Source: Pisaster brevispinus (Eukaryota > Echinodermata > Asteroidea > Forcipulatida > Asteriidae). From it: a DNA stretch of 64,000 bases. Shown here piece after piece: positions 53,001-62,176 of the stretch. Positions within the stretch are counted from its first letter, which is position 1. The number at the start of each line of letters is the position of its first letter. The stretch covers positions 930,001-994,000 of the forward strand of contig JAMKCF010000031.1 in the NCBI GenBank assembly GCA_023634235.1, written 5' to 3'. A program made the position numbers and the translations under genes. A model generated the notes under the pieces. It was not told the origin of the DNA. It was given only the letters and a program-made list of their open reading frames with translations, and ran no database searches.

Positions 53001-56000
53001 TTCCATTACAATTGAGCGCAGCTGGTGGCTTCTCCAGTTTACCACTCTCATTGAAGCACCTTGGGCTGGCTGTACTCTCTACATCAGCATGTGTGTGTGC
53101 CTCATAATGCCACAGTTGTGGCATAGTGTGGTATGGGTTGGTTGTCCTGAGAAACACGCCGACAGTCAACTTCCTTACCAGGAGATGTCCTGGACAGTTC
53201 AAAGTCTTTTTTTGGGGGGTGGTGTAAACATTCCGCTATAATTCAAACTATTAGTCTAAGGCCATGTCTGAATCAAGTGACTACAACCACAGCCGTGGCC
53301 ACAACAGCAACAATGAAGTGTAGGACTTTGTGGCTTTGTGCCGTAACCATTGTCAGAACCAATAACCCTAAGGGGCCATTCAGAATAGTCAATCTTAAAA
53401 AATTTCCATTTTTTAATATTGAATGGCTTCAAAATATAATCTATACACTGAAGAATAAAATAATGCCTCAAATGGACCAGATATTTTAGACATCCAACAT
53501 CTCCAACATCAGTAGTTTTCAATGGGTTTTTTTCTGGCTTAAACAAAACAACTTAGTAGTTTAGTCAGAAATTAAACTGGCGATCTTGGCCAGCTGGGTA
53601 CTTTTTCTTCTTCTTTGTCATTTGTTAGCTTATATACTGAATTTCTGTTTTTCAGTTATTTCTTGTGATCCACCCACCCACAATTTCGAAAGAATTTATT
53701 ATTTTTTTTTAAACATTTACTTTTCTGAATGGCCTTATCCTCCCAAATCCTTCTAATGACCCCTCACCTGAAGGAGTTGACCCCCCCAAATGGTGGAATT
53801 GGTGGACGCACCACCAGAAGGGGGTCACTTTCCTCTTTTGGTGTGGAGTGGCAAGAGAGGAGGATATTGGAGGTTTGAGGTGAACCTGTATGTAAAAATG
53901 CCTAGGGAGTAAGGGTTCACTTGGACGCAGCATAAACAACATTATTTTTTTTAAAGAAAAGTATCTATATTCAATAAGTAATGATTGTTATATATTGTGT
54001 TTGATAGGTAGGAGCAGAGATTGCAGAGAAGAAGGAAGAAGAACTGGATAAAATAATGAGTGTTTTCGAGAACTACATGTCGTGAGTTTTAAACCCCTTG
54101 TATAGGCAGGGATGTGATTTCTCCGTTTTTTTCTGGAAATCCGTAAAAAAAAAAATGAAAAAAAAATGAGTAGTATTCTTTTAAATTAAGACCATGAAAA
54201 ATATGTAGATAAAACCAAATAGAATGCCCCAGAGTGCAGATTAGGGCTTTTAAAACAGAAGATAAATGTATGTACGTAAGTAGGCTTCGAGCTCGCAAGT
54301 TTTTGCCCTCGCAAGCTTTCATGCTTTGCGCTCACAGTTCAGTTTTTTTAAACAGCCTATCACATCCCTGATAGGACAACACAAGCTCATACAGCGTCCT
54401 CACTGAACACAAAGGAAGACCAGTCATTGGCCGAGAATTTAACAAGGTGCGTACACATGCGCACATTTCCATTTTCCATTGATCTCAAGAAATGGCAGCG
54501 TATGCGAGAGGTCTATTCAGTTATTAGTTGACGCATGGGCGTGTCTTGGTCAAGGGGTCTAAGACCCCGGACCAAAGCTCTGGTGTTTCTGATCAGCAGA
54601 GTGTGGGATCGGGTCCTGGTTCAGGTCCTGATGTTGATGCTTGTGTCACTTAGCCATTGTTGCTTTGTCCTTTGGATGGGACGTAAAGCTGTGTTGTGTA
54701 ATGCATGTGGAAACACAAGTTGCACTTATCCTTAAGAGAGGGGGTTTGCCCAGGTGCTTCAGGTATGGTTTACTGCACCTTGTTTCACCCTTACAAGGTA
54801 CCCCTATCAACACCCCCTTCCACACCACCTTCACCCCTTCTACACCCCCTTCAACAACCCCTTCAACCCTCTTACACACCCCTTCACCCATACAACAGAT
54901 AGATTTGTCCACTTTCCTGATATGCAGATATAGAACTTATCCCTTAAAATATTTTGTGTCTTTGCCAGAAAGAGAAAGAAGGACCATGTTCCGATGTTGA
55001 GGGTGTGGCACAGCGACACACCCCACCCCCAGGAAGATGTAAGTTGTTCATCAATGGCCTCAATAGTGTCTCCATTTCTCTCCAAGGAGACAACATGAGA
55101 AATGAAGCATACAATGAACCAAATGCAATACTAGCGTCGGAACTCTTCATCATTGAATCAGTGCCGGAACTAGCAATAGACTGTGGCATATTTGAATGGT
55201 TTGCCCCGTTTAATTTGTTCAATTGAGTTTCTTTGACATGTTAAAGCATGCATTATCGCATGGACAACATTGGTAATTGTCAAAGACCATCATCGCACTT
55301 TGAGTGACCCAGCATGTACTTGAATAAACCAACTTCTGGAAGTTGAAGCTGAATCAGTCATTGTGTTCACTAGAAGATAAGTGAAAAACCCCCTTCACTG
55401 TTTTCAAGCATCAGGTTTTGGACTTGTGAGCTCAAAACTAATTGTTTGACTCATTTCTCAAAAACTGAGCACTTTAAGGAAAACTATGTTGGGAAAAATG
55501 TTCCACATTAACCATCTTTATACCATGTTAATTGTGTGCAAACATCTTTGAGCACTTATATTTTCACTGTTATCAATGTTGTGCAACAAAATTTAAAGAA
55601 ATGTACGTGGGAACCAGAGGTTTCCCCTGAAAATGCTCAAATAACGGCGAGACTTCCGCAATTTATTTAATGTTCAGTGTGTTGTTCACTTCCTCAACAA
55701 TATTCTGCCGTTCTTACTTTTAAAATAAATGTTCTAAGAATATTAGCCCTCCATCATTTAACGAAAAGAATTGTCTTTGTAGAGGGTGATGAGAAAAGAG
55801 GAACATTTTTCTAATTTGTCCTTTCTCATGGCATTTATCAGACTATTGACTGCCTGTGGGCCCGGACGACCAAACTCTGTCGGGACGACTGGAACCAGAA
55901 GAGCATCCTTCGCTCCTACCTGTCCTTTGTGGCGTGTCGTGGCCGAGTGGATAAGATCACTGGACTCAAGCTCTGGTGTTTCTGATCAGCAGAGTGTGGG

Positions 56001-59000
56001 TTCGAGCCCCGGTCGTGACACTTGTGTCCTTAAGCAAGACACTTAACCATGATTGCTTCGTCCTTCGGATGGGACGTAAAGCCGTTGGTCCTATGTGTTG
56101 TGTAACGCACGAAAAAGAACCCAGTACACTTATCGAAAAGAGAAGGGGTCCGCCCCGGTGTTCCTGGTTTGATCGGCTGCATATTGCGCCACAGCACCTT
56201 GTAAACCATTACAAGGTGCTATGTAAAGGAGTAGGTCTCATACTTCAAACGTAGCCCCAAATAACTTGCAGGAAATACTGAATGTTAAGCGCTTAGAGGC
56301 TGGCCTGCAGTAGGCGCTATACAAATACAATATATTATATATTATTATTATTGATAGCATCCTGTGCGAGGCTCTTCAGCACACGTCGCAGTTCACCATC
56401 CCGCCCCACAATGAGGACTGTGTCTACCCTCTACCCAAGGTCGTCTCCAGGATGTTTGACTACACAGACGCAACCGAGGTTTGATTGGTAATAAGAACTG
56501 TGTAGGTTATGTCGGTGCAAAAAACGCTGTATCTCCTAAAATAGCACTGAAGTTACGCACCAGTTTGAAATTGTCAAAACCTTGTATCTCGTCAAAATAG
56601 CCTGAATGTACGCACAAAACAAGTATGCACCAATATCGATTTGTGCTTGGAGCATTTTTTTGCGAAATACATTGTTTTTGCACTGATACGACGATGTTTT
56701 GAATTCTCTTTGTGAACACTGCTGCTTCCGAGAAGAACCAGGGTTGAGATAAAGTAGAATCTAGACTTTTCAGACAGTGTACTCTGCTCGTCTTCAAGAA
56801 AAAAGCATTGCAAATCTTCCAATCTTACTGAAACTCGATTCACACTTCGGGCAAAAGCAAAAGGGACCAATTTTGGTGACACAAACAGTCGGAATGTGCT
56901 GTTTTCCACTCGTATACACAATGAAGTATATATCAGGTTTTTTTTTATTGATAATAATACCCATCAAGTATGCTTTCAAGATGTCATCTCCATTGTTAGT
57001 TTCTGACGGTATAGTTTTCATCTACACATTATTCAACCGGTATGAAAACGGATAATGTTTAAAGAGAAATGTTGGCTGTTCATCTTTGCAGGGCCCCACC
57101 ATGCCAGGACATCATTCCATTGAGAGGTACTTAGTTGAAGAGCAACTGAGCTGCATCATTACTGCCTATGTCAAGGATCGCAAGGAGTGGTGAGTTTCCA
57201 GACGATATTCTTTTCCTTTTTCTTTGAGGCGTTAGAAGATGAAACATCTCCTTGAAAAAAAACCAACAGTTGATGATTTTATTCCTACTTCTAAAGTTTC
57301 CGGTATTTTTTTGATTTGCGTAGATCATGTAACCTGTGACATCACATGTTTACAAAGGAGCCACAGAGCCTGGACTTCCTGCAGGCACAAATTGTACACA
57401 ACATTAAATCTTATATTTTATGGGGCTGGCACAGTCTGTTTTTTTTAATCAACTTTCAACATAAAGAAAGGGGGCACATCTCAAAATGTGTTCAGCCCGT
57501 ATTTTTATAACTCTTGAATTTATGTAGAAATTATGACACAATATGTAAACATTTCCAGTATGACCAGTGTAGTATCTCGCCTACCAGAAAGGCTCTGGAA
57601 TGTACATGGTCACTCTTTTTGTAAACAAAGGTTACATTTTCTATGCAAAGTAATGTTTGTTGTACCAGAAAAATTTAGCTGAGAAAGTTGAAAACACGTT
57701 TTAAGAATGATATCCTCACCTCGTTTCTGCTGTTCCAGCGCTGCCCAGTTAGTGAGTTATCACGGCAAGGCCAGAGTCCCTCTCAACTACATGATTGTAG
57801 AGGTGGTGTTCGGTCAGCTCTTCAACTTACCTCATCCCATCAAGCTGGAAGCAGCCTACGCCAGTCTCCTGCTGGAGCTGTGTAAACTCCAACCAAGTTC
57901 TCTCCCTCAAGTTGTATCCTTTAAAATGTTGTACTCTATTGGTAACGTTTTCTAGTGAGGTGATTAACCATTTGAAAGCATTCAACTGCACCAAGACACA
58001 ACTCTAAACAGAACTAATTGTGGTACAATAAAATACTGCAGGCTGGTATAATGCATCTACTGTTCAAGACCACAGTGGATGAGATTGAACGGTCAGACAG
58101 TGGGAGGGTTGACTGCATACCGTGCAGATACATTCACCACATGATATCATACTGCAGGCTGGCATAGTGTAGCCATCATGGGAAACCACTGTAGATGATA
58201 TTGAATGGTCAGCCAGTAGGAAGGTTAATATTTGTTTCACAAAGAAATGTTATTCAGAGGGCGTATTTAATTCAGAGGATATCATTTTTGCATTGGTGTT
58301 GAAAATTGAACATATAATTTAGAACTTCACTGACGTTTGCAGTGTATTTATCAAAGGTTTGTCACAGTAACTGTTATCATGTTTGGTTCTGTCAAGAACT
58401 TTATTATGAATTTGTATCTGATATCAGTTCCTATAAAAACCCACTTGATCACAATTAATGTTAGTGAGATTACATACATGGTGTGACCCAAACTGGAATC
58501 CATGGACCAGTGAATGACGGAATTATTTAACCAATAACCCAAAATTCCAGAATAACACGATGAAATATATGTATGGCCCAAGGGCCCAGTCTCTCAAAGC
58601 AATAAGCACAAAAATGCCTTCGTGCAGGAATATTTTGCCGAGTATGAACAGGCCGTCAGCCAGATAAGTTTTTTACAATAAATTGGCTCGCGGAAACATT
58701 GCATGTACTTTGCTGTGTAGATTATTTATGTAGAAAAGAGCTTACCTTGCTGTTATTCTACTACCACGGAGTAGATTTTGGGTATTCCGGCAGACTTCTT
58801 AGTTCCAAGAAGAACTGTCCTGCTTATTAAGTACTACTTGGGAAATCTGCCTTCTACTTAGCTGAGTTGATTGAGGGGACTTCTCGTAATTTACTTCACT
58901 GTCACGAAGTGAGTCGCCTGCTCTAGTCACTGCCAGTAGATATATTTTTTTCTTGGGCCTTGTCCAAATTAGTGTCTGTGGCTATGGCTAATGCTATGGC

Positions 59001-59320
59001 TGCTGCTATGGCTGCGGCTGTGGTTGCAGCTGTGGCTGTGGCTGCGGTTGTTGCTATGGCTTTTCCTATGGGCCGTCTATGCTTCAATGCATGTCATGTG
59101 ACTACCAAGCCTCAGCGGCTAACTTGGACATGTCCTTGGTATTAATTTCTGCTGTTGGCTGAAGTTATGATATCAGGTCCATGTTGTGATTCTTAATTTA
59201 ACGTACAGAGCTCCTGTACGAGAGACTGGATAATATGAATCTCAACTGCACTGATCGGTTTGTCAATTGGTTCTCTCATCACCTCAGCAATTGTCAATTC
59301 CGCTGGAGCTGGGATGAATG
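50022..59320 (+). CDS. NCBP1: Nuclear cap-binding protein subunit 1 (CBP80), N-terminal half, spliced, incomplete
   Basis: NCBP1/CBP80 is the large subunit of the nuclear cap-binding complex. With NCBP2 it binds the m7G cap of nascent transcripts and supports splicing, export and the pioneer round of translation. Exons at 50022-50059, 50690-50781, 52122-52206, 52614-52841, 54008-54081, 54969-55038, 55842-56478 (interrupted), 57092-57189, 57739-57913 and 59209-59320 read in order. They give an MSRRR start, a basic NLS-like KRRR and the alpha-helical MIF4G repeats, with hallmark strings [45 protein letters not shown] and [12 protein letters not shown]. About 400 of about 790 family residues are covered. 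A segment of about 34 residues after exon 2 and about 6 residues before the last exon are not found. The C-terminal half lies beyond 64000 or is lost. Confidence 0.93.
50254..50495. repeat. Minisatellite of about 30-45 bp units ending in a 23-bp-arm palindrome
   Basis: Six copies of CCCTCCATCCTCCCGA, separated by GTTGCGATGATCGTAA-like spacers, lie in the first NCBP1 intron. The last copy meets an inverted copy: 449-471 and 473-495 (offset 50,000) form perfect 23-bp arms around a single G. Such a palindrome would extrude a hairpin. Confidence 0.9.
50506..50570 (+). ncRNA. Possible hammerhead-like fold in a Penelope-like remnant
   Basis: CTGAAGA (50529-50535, fits CUGANGA) is followed by a stem GAGCAG/CTGTTC (50537-50542 and 50549-50554), then GAAAC, then GTC (50560-50562). 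The outer segments TCTC (50525-50528) and GAGA (50563-50566) pair as stem I. This is the order of a type I hammerhead with almost no stem III, as known from Penelope-like elements. An extra T lies between the core and stem II. A competing 14-bp hairpin (50506-50519 with 50537-50550) also exists. Activity is unproven. Confidence 0.35.
50690..50781 (+). CDS. NCBP1: NCBP1 exon 2
   Basis: The acceptor CCCAACAG ends at 50689. The exon continues the split codon as Asp and encodes [11 protein letters not shown], a nuclear-localisation-like basic cluster, then [14 protein letters not shown], the first helix of the MIF4G region. It ends in phase 0 at AAG, with the donor GTATAT at 50782. The minisatellite starts only 8 bp beyond the donor. 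Confidence 0.9.
50790..51651. repeat. Minisatellite, 31-bp unit, about 28 copies
   Basis: The unit reads CTTGTGTAACGCTGTTATGATGACTTTAAGT with small variation (TAACG/TTACG, ATGATG/ATGGTG). It fills the intron from just after the exon 2 donor to 51651. The period is not a multiple of three. An expected NCBP1 exon of about 100 nt should lie between here and 52121 but is not visible. Confidence 0.97.
51652..52121 (+). other. NCBP1 intron remainder, no exon found
   Basis: This AT-rich intronic sequence contains a C-run followed by an A-run near 51708-51726. It ends in the acceptor TTCCTACACAG. I looked for the missing exon here on the plus strand and found no open segment resembling it. Confidence 0.6.
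52122..52206 (+). CDS. NCBP1: NCBP1 exon (LPEKL region)
   Basis: After the acceptor at 52120-52121 the first base completes a codon, and the frame reads [28 protein letters not shown]. This matches the family segment around LPEKL.IYTTLVGLLNA. The donor is GTGAGT at 52207, phase 0. The exon needs a preceding exon that ends with two bases of a codon; exon 2 ends in phase 0, so one exon is missing between them. Confidence 0.92.
52614..52841 (+). CDS. NCBP1: NCBP1 exon (MIF4G domain 1)
   Basis: The acceptor TTTAATAATAG ends at 52613 and the donor GTGAGT begins at 52842. There are exactly 76 codons in phase 0, containing [43 protein letters not shown] and [14 protein letters not shown]. This is the most conserved part of the first MIF4G repeat, and the longest intact exon in the window. 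Confidence 0.95.
53262..53945. repeat. Intronic repeat-like segments with an inverted pair
   Basis: GGGGCCATTCAGAATAG (53375-53391) is mirrored by CTTTTCTGAATGGCC near 53721-53735, and could be the ends of a short inverted-repeat element. The segment 53262-53330 resembles one end of the GCT/ATG-rich element at 58952-59140. Neither assignment is secure, and no coding sequence is seen here. Confidence 0.35.
54008..54081 (+). CDS. NCBP1: NCBP1 exon ([11 protein letters not shown])
   Basis: The acceptor TTTGATAG ends at 54007. The frame reads [24 protein letters not shown], matching the family segment after SSLPWVG, and ends with two bases (TC). The donor is GTGAGT at 54082. Confidence 0.93.
54107..54370. 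mobile_element. MITE, 264 bp, with 12-bp TIRs and 5-bp TSD
   Basis: The element starts CAGGGATGTGAT (54107-54118) and ends ATCACATCCCTG (54359-54370), perfect inverted termini. It is flanked by ATAGG on both sides (54102-54106 and 54371-54375), a target-site duplication. The interior is AT-rich with poly-A/T runs and matches a second copy at 60404-60730. It encodes no transposase. The superfamily is not assigned: a 5-bp duplication does not fit hAT (8 bp) or Tc1 (TA). Confidence 0.9.
54375..54446 (+). CDS. NCBP1: Candidate NCBP1 cassette exon, 72 bp
   Basis: The AG of the right MITE target-site copy (GATAG, ending 54374) could act as acceptor, and AAG|GTGCGT at 54447 as donor. The 72-bp segment is open in the required phase (2 to 2) and would add 24 residues beginning [12 protein letters not shown]. 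Skipping it joins 54081 directly to 54969, also in frame, and gives the vertebrate-like protein. No homology supports the segment, so it may be chance. Confidence 0.3.
54537..54800 (+). mobile_element. tRNA-derived SINE, diverged copy
   Basis: It shares CTCTGGTGTTTCTGATCAGC, the region around GATGGGACGTAAAGC and the TTACAAGGT end with the SINE at 55929-56352, in the same order. The head corresponding to the A and B boxes is degraded (GTGGGATCGGGTCC instead of GTGGGTTCGAGCCCC). The copy lies in the same orientation, inside an NCBP1 intron. Confidence 0.85.
54797..54896. repeat. C-rich low-complexity repeat (ACCCCTTCAAC-like)
   Basis: Irregular units of CCCCTTCAACA, CCCCTTCTACA and similar follow directly on the SINE end. 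This is a microsatellite that probably grew from the SINE tail. Confidence 0.8.
54969..55038 (+). CDS. NCBP1: NCBP1 exon (HVPMLRVW)
   Basis: The acceptor TTTGCCAG ends at 54968. The first base completes the split codon, then [23 protein letters not shown] follows, ending in phase 0. The donor is GTAAGT at 55039. HVPML.VW and PHPQE are diagnostic for the linker in the N-terminal half of CBP80. Confidence 0.94.
55842..55928 (+). CDS. NCBP1: NCBP1 exon, left part, up to the SINE
   Basis: The acceptor GCATTTATCAG ends at 55841. The 29 codons read [19 protein letters not shown] and then [10 protein letters not shown]. The conserved continuation (D-S-I-L-C-E-A-L) lies 424 bp downstream, on the other side of a SINE. 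If a donor at 55934 (GTGTCG) is used, the exon extends to 55933. Confidence 0.92.
55929..56352 (+). mobile_element. tRNA-derived SINE splitting an NCBP1 exon
   Basis: The head has an A-box-like TGGCCGAGTGG (Leu/Ser tRNA type) at about 55940 and a perfect B box GGTTCGAGCCC about 65 bp later. A central block with CCTTCGGATGGGACGTAAAG follows, then a tail with GGCGCTATACAAATACAATA and ATT repeats. This block order resembles the Meta-type SINE superfamily, recalled and not checked. It lies in sense orientation between codons F and D of the NCBP1 exon. A short TTG duplication (55927-55929 and 56351-56353) is possible. Confidence 0.9.
56353..56478 (+). CDS. NCBP1: NCBP1 exon, right part, after the SINE
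   Basis: The 42 codons begin [10 protein letters not shown] and contain [20 protein letters not shown] and DYTDATE, matching the family without a gap after the left part. The donor is GTTTGA at 56479, phase 0. The only AG near the start is in GATAG (56356-56357), so splicing would begin the exon at 56358. Confidence 0.93.
57092..57189 (+). CDS. NCBP1: NCBP1 exon ([13 protein letters not shown])
   Basis: The acceptor CATCTTTGCAG ends at 57091. The frame [18 protein letters not shown] and then [14 protein letters not shown] ends with TG of a Cys codon. The donor is GTGAGT at 57190. MPG.HS.ER is a conserved loop before the second MIF4G repeat. Confidence 0.94.
57739..57913 (+). CDS. NCBP1: NCBP1 exon ([12 protein letters not shown])
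   Basis: The acceptor TGTTCCAG ends at 57738; the first base completes Cys. The frame reads [20 protein letters not shown] and then [11 protein letters not shown], ending [14 protein letters not shown]. Two donors fit, GTTGTA at 57911 and GTATCC at 57914, both phase 0. The next exon found needs one base from its predecessor, so a microexon of 16 or 19 nt is missing between them. Confidence 0.92.
58031..58226. repeat. Direct repeat, two copies about 117 bp apart
   Basis: ATACTGCAGGCTGG occurs at about 58034 and 58150, each followed by a related segment ending in TTGAA(C/T)GGTCAG. This is a local tandem duplication in the intron. Confidence 0.75.
58952..59140. mobile_element. Putative MITE with GCT/ATG-rich core
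   Basis: The ends CTTGGGCCTTGTCCAAATTAG (first 20 bases from 58953) and CTAACTTGGACATGTCC (59119-59135) are imperfect inverted repeats. The core (58975-59062) is a run of GGCTATGGCTGCTG-like triplets. It encodes an Ala-rich frame by chance and lies just before the last NCBP1 exon. Confidence 0.5.
59209..59320 (+). CDS. NCBP1: NCBP1 exon ([12 protein letters not shown]), last one found
   Basis: The acceptor ACGTACAG ends at 59208. The frame completes Glu, then [36 protein letters not shown] and TG of a Trp codon. The donor is GTGAGT at 59321. [15 protein letters not shown] is a hallmark of CBP80. The next exon should begin with G and is not found before 64000. Confidence 0.95.
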
Positions 59321-60403
59321 GTGAGTGTTTACTTCAAAGAAGGGCTTCCAGGTCAAATTCAGTTTTGTGCTGCACTCATTCTTCAAAAGATAGAGTCGTC
59401 CAGGCATGTGGTTTCGCAGGATTTTTCCTGATTTCAGGATTTTCTCAAAATCTCCTCGAGCCTTAAATTTTTCTTGGAACAAGTACAGCAGTCCACTCAA
59501 GTTATTTGTGTTGGTCATGAGGCTAATTTCAACCTGTTTTTATCAAATATCATTGAAATTCCTGAATGAACTAAAATTTCTCTGTCCAAAAATGTACAAG
59601 CCCATGTATTTGAAATGTGCCGTTGGATGTTTTTTATGTTAACAAATTTCACACGGCAAGAGTGGGAAATACAGCTGGCATTTGACACTGTTTTAAGGTC
59701 AGGCCAGATACTTGCAATATCTTTTTCAAAAGGGCTCTAACCATTGACAAATAAGTGCATCACAAAATCAACTTTGACCTTAGAGCCCCTCTCCAATATA
59801 GAATTCAAATCACAGGTTACCTATACATGTGTACTGCCGTGGAGTAGATTGAATAAAGCAGAATAAAGCAAGACCTAGTTCCCAAAGAACAAAATCTACA
59901 CAGCAAAGTAGATATACACATGGTGTTACGGCAAACCGAATATACATTAATACCTCACTATGGCATGCAATGCCTCAAAAATTATTTACCTACACATGCA
60001 TGACATTTCTGTAGACCAATCCGTACGCGCAATGTGCTGCACACCACACCGCCATTGCAGAGGTGCTGGAAACGCAAGGTTTTGTACTCACAGACAATAC
60101 CCCAGCAATGGCGGCACAGTGAACAGCGCTTGCCTGTACGGTTTGGTCTCTAGCAACGCAGGAGGTCTGCCATGCTGGAGTGGTAGGCACATGTAGGATG
60201 CGTACGCGTAGCGCCATCCAGCAATGCGTTTCGTAGCACATGTTTCATGCACGCAACCTTATGGATTGGGTTTGTGGGGGTCCTGTTATTGTTGTTTTAT
60301 TGATCCCTTTTCTAAAGAATTCCTCTGTGGGGTCCAAGTTGAAGTAAGAACAACTTTGTGGGCTCCATTGTTTCTTTGTGTAAAAGACCCCACAAGAGAC
60401 CTT

Positions 60404-60730
60404 CAGGGATGTGATTTCTCTGTTTTTATTCGGTTTTTTTTACCCGCCCCCCAAAAAAAAAAAAAAAAAAATGAAAACAAATAATAAATAAAAATAAAAT
60501 AAATATATATATATATTTTTTTTTCTTAAGTATAAAAAACAAAAAATAAATAAATTATATATATATATTTAAAATTCAGACCGTAAAAAACATGAAGATA
60601 AAACCAAATAGAATGCCCCAGAGTGCAGATTAGGGCTTTTAAAACAAAAGATAAATGCATGTAAGCGCAAGCTTTCACACTTGGCGCTCACAGTTCAGAT
60701 TTTTTTTTGCAACAGCCTATCACATCCCTT
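60404..60730. mobile_element. Second copy of the CAGGGATGTGAT MITE
   Basis: It starts CAGGGATGTGAT and ends ATCACATCCCTT (one mismatch). It shares an interior block around AGATAAAACCAAATAGAATG and GCGCTCACAGTTCAG with the copy at 54107-54370. It is longer because of A/T runs and TATA repeats (60440-60570). Flanks GACCTT and GATCTT could be a diverged target duplication. Confidence 0.85.
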
Positions 60731-62155
60731 GATCTTCCGTAAGCCTAGTTTTATAAATGGCACCCAGCAGCCACATGAGCTAAGAAAACTGGTCCTTCCA
60801 CATTAAAAATCTCCCAATACTTAGCTGTGCTGAAAACAGAGACATCTATTTCAACTCTCAAATCTGCTTCCAAAAATGTGCGAGAAAAAAAACATCTACA
60901 TTTAGTGCACATAAAATGATTTCTTTTACAATTTTAAACTATTGACTTCTTGGTGTTTTTCACAATTTTTTCAATGATGTCTCCCTCATTCAAAGACAAA
61001 AAAATATTAATCTGTGGCTTTTGCTTTGAATTGATTTCGAACAAGCTCATCGGAATGGACTAATTAAAATGTTATATGAATTTGATATCATATTCTAGAA
61101 TTCTGTCAGTTGTGTTACTTGATCTGGTTAATTTTTGTAATTTAAACAAATATTTAAGTACACTGGCACATCAATAGGATGTACTTCAAATTAAAATAGG
61201 CCTACATCATGAAAATAATGATTGGGAACACCACAAAATTGTATTGAAATTTAAGTCTCTTTTTGGAAAAGTTATCAAATCACACAAGTAGTTGTTTGGT
61301 TGTATCTTTGCATCATCAACTGCAATGGTTTTGGGATAAGCCAAGTTGTAACAGAATGGCTTCATTTGGGGTTTGTACCTTATTTTGTGTTTACTATACA
61401 ATGTGCCAGTGGAAAAAACTGTGAAATAAAAACTGCTTTCTTGAGGATGTTATCTGTATTGAAATAAAAGAACATTTGTGCCCATTTGTTCTTTCTTGTA
61501 TTCAAATAAAAGAAGGGAAAACACATTTCTTTGTGTCTTTTTTCTATAGATAGGATCTGCTTTTTTGTAAATATGTCTGCAGTTCAGACCTTTATCGCAC
61601 AGCAGCCATCTTGTATTTTCAAAGATATGTGACAAAACTGATATGGAAAGAGAAGTTTAATGCGCAGTTTGTGTTAAAGCAAACAAAGTCAATCATATAA
61701 TGAAACTTAATTAACACTGTCTTCACAAAACACTGAAAATCGAGCAGAAAGTGAATCTATGTGTACTTACAAAGGTAAATTCACAGCAAACAAAATACTG
61801 TTTGGACTGAGCAATATACCATTGAGAACATGGTTACATTGTGGTGAAGGTCTGGTCATCAGGAATAAAACAAAGCGAAGGTATTCATTTCGCAGTGAAG
61901 CAACATTATCAAAATCAAATAGTTCATCATAGTGTAAAGTGTTTCAATAAAACCAAATCGACCCTATGAAGTAATTATTTTATTTTTCTATAACAATTTT
62001 CTGTTGAAAGGTCAATTGCCTACAGATTTCTCATGACAAAAAAGTTCCATTAATGTGAAGAAAACTACTCCTGAATCAGTGATTGTACCTTCCATTTAGT
62101 TTAGCTTGATACACAGGTGCTGCACTCTGTAGCAAGGTAGATGCTCAAAACACTA

Positions 62156-62176
62156 GGGGAAGGGAGGGGAGTGGGG
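62156..62176 (+). other. G-quadruplex-type motif
   Basis: Four runs of three to four G separated by one to three bases lie within 21 bp, followed by more G-rich sequence to about 62220. This fits the standard G4 pattern; function unknown. Confidence 0.6.

Noticed and set aside
55929..56020. Functional tRNA gene
   Set aside because: A and B boxes are present but the acceptor stem does not pair, and the sequence continues into a SINE body shared with another copy.
57914..57953. Read-through of the NCBP1 exon past 57913 ([11 protein letters not shown])
   Set aside because: The MLY resemblance to the family is short and soon hits a stop. The exon at 59209 supplies the true LLYERLD segment.
58960..59145. 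Ala-rich coding sequence
   Set aside because: It is a triplet-like low-complexity core of a putative MITE inside an NCBP1 intron.
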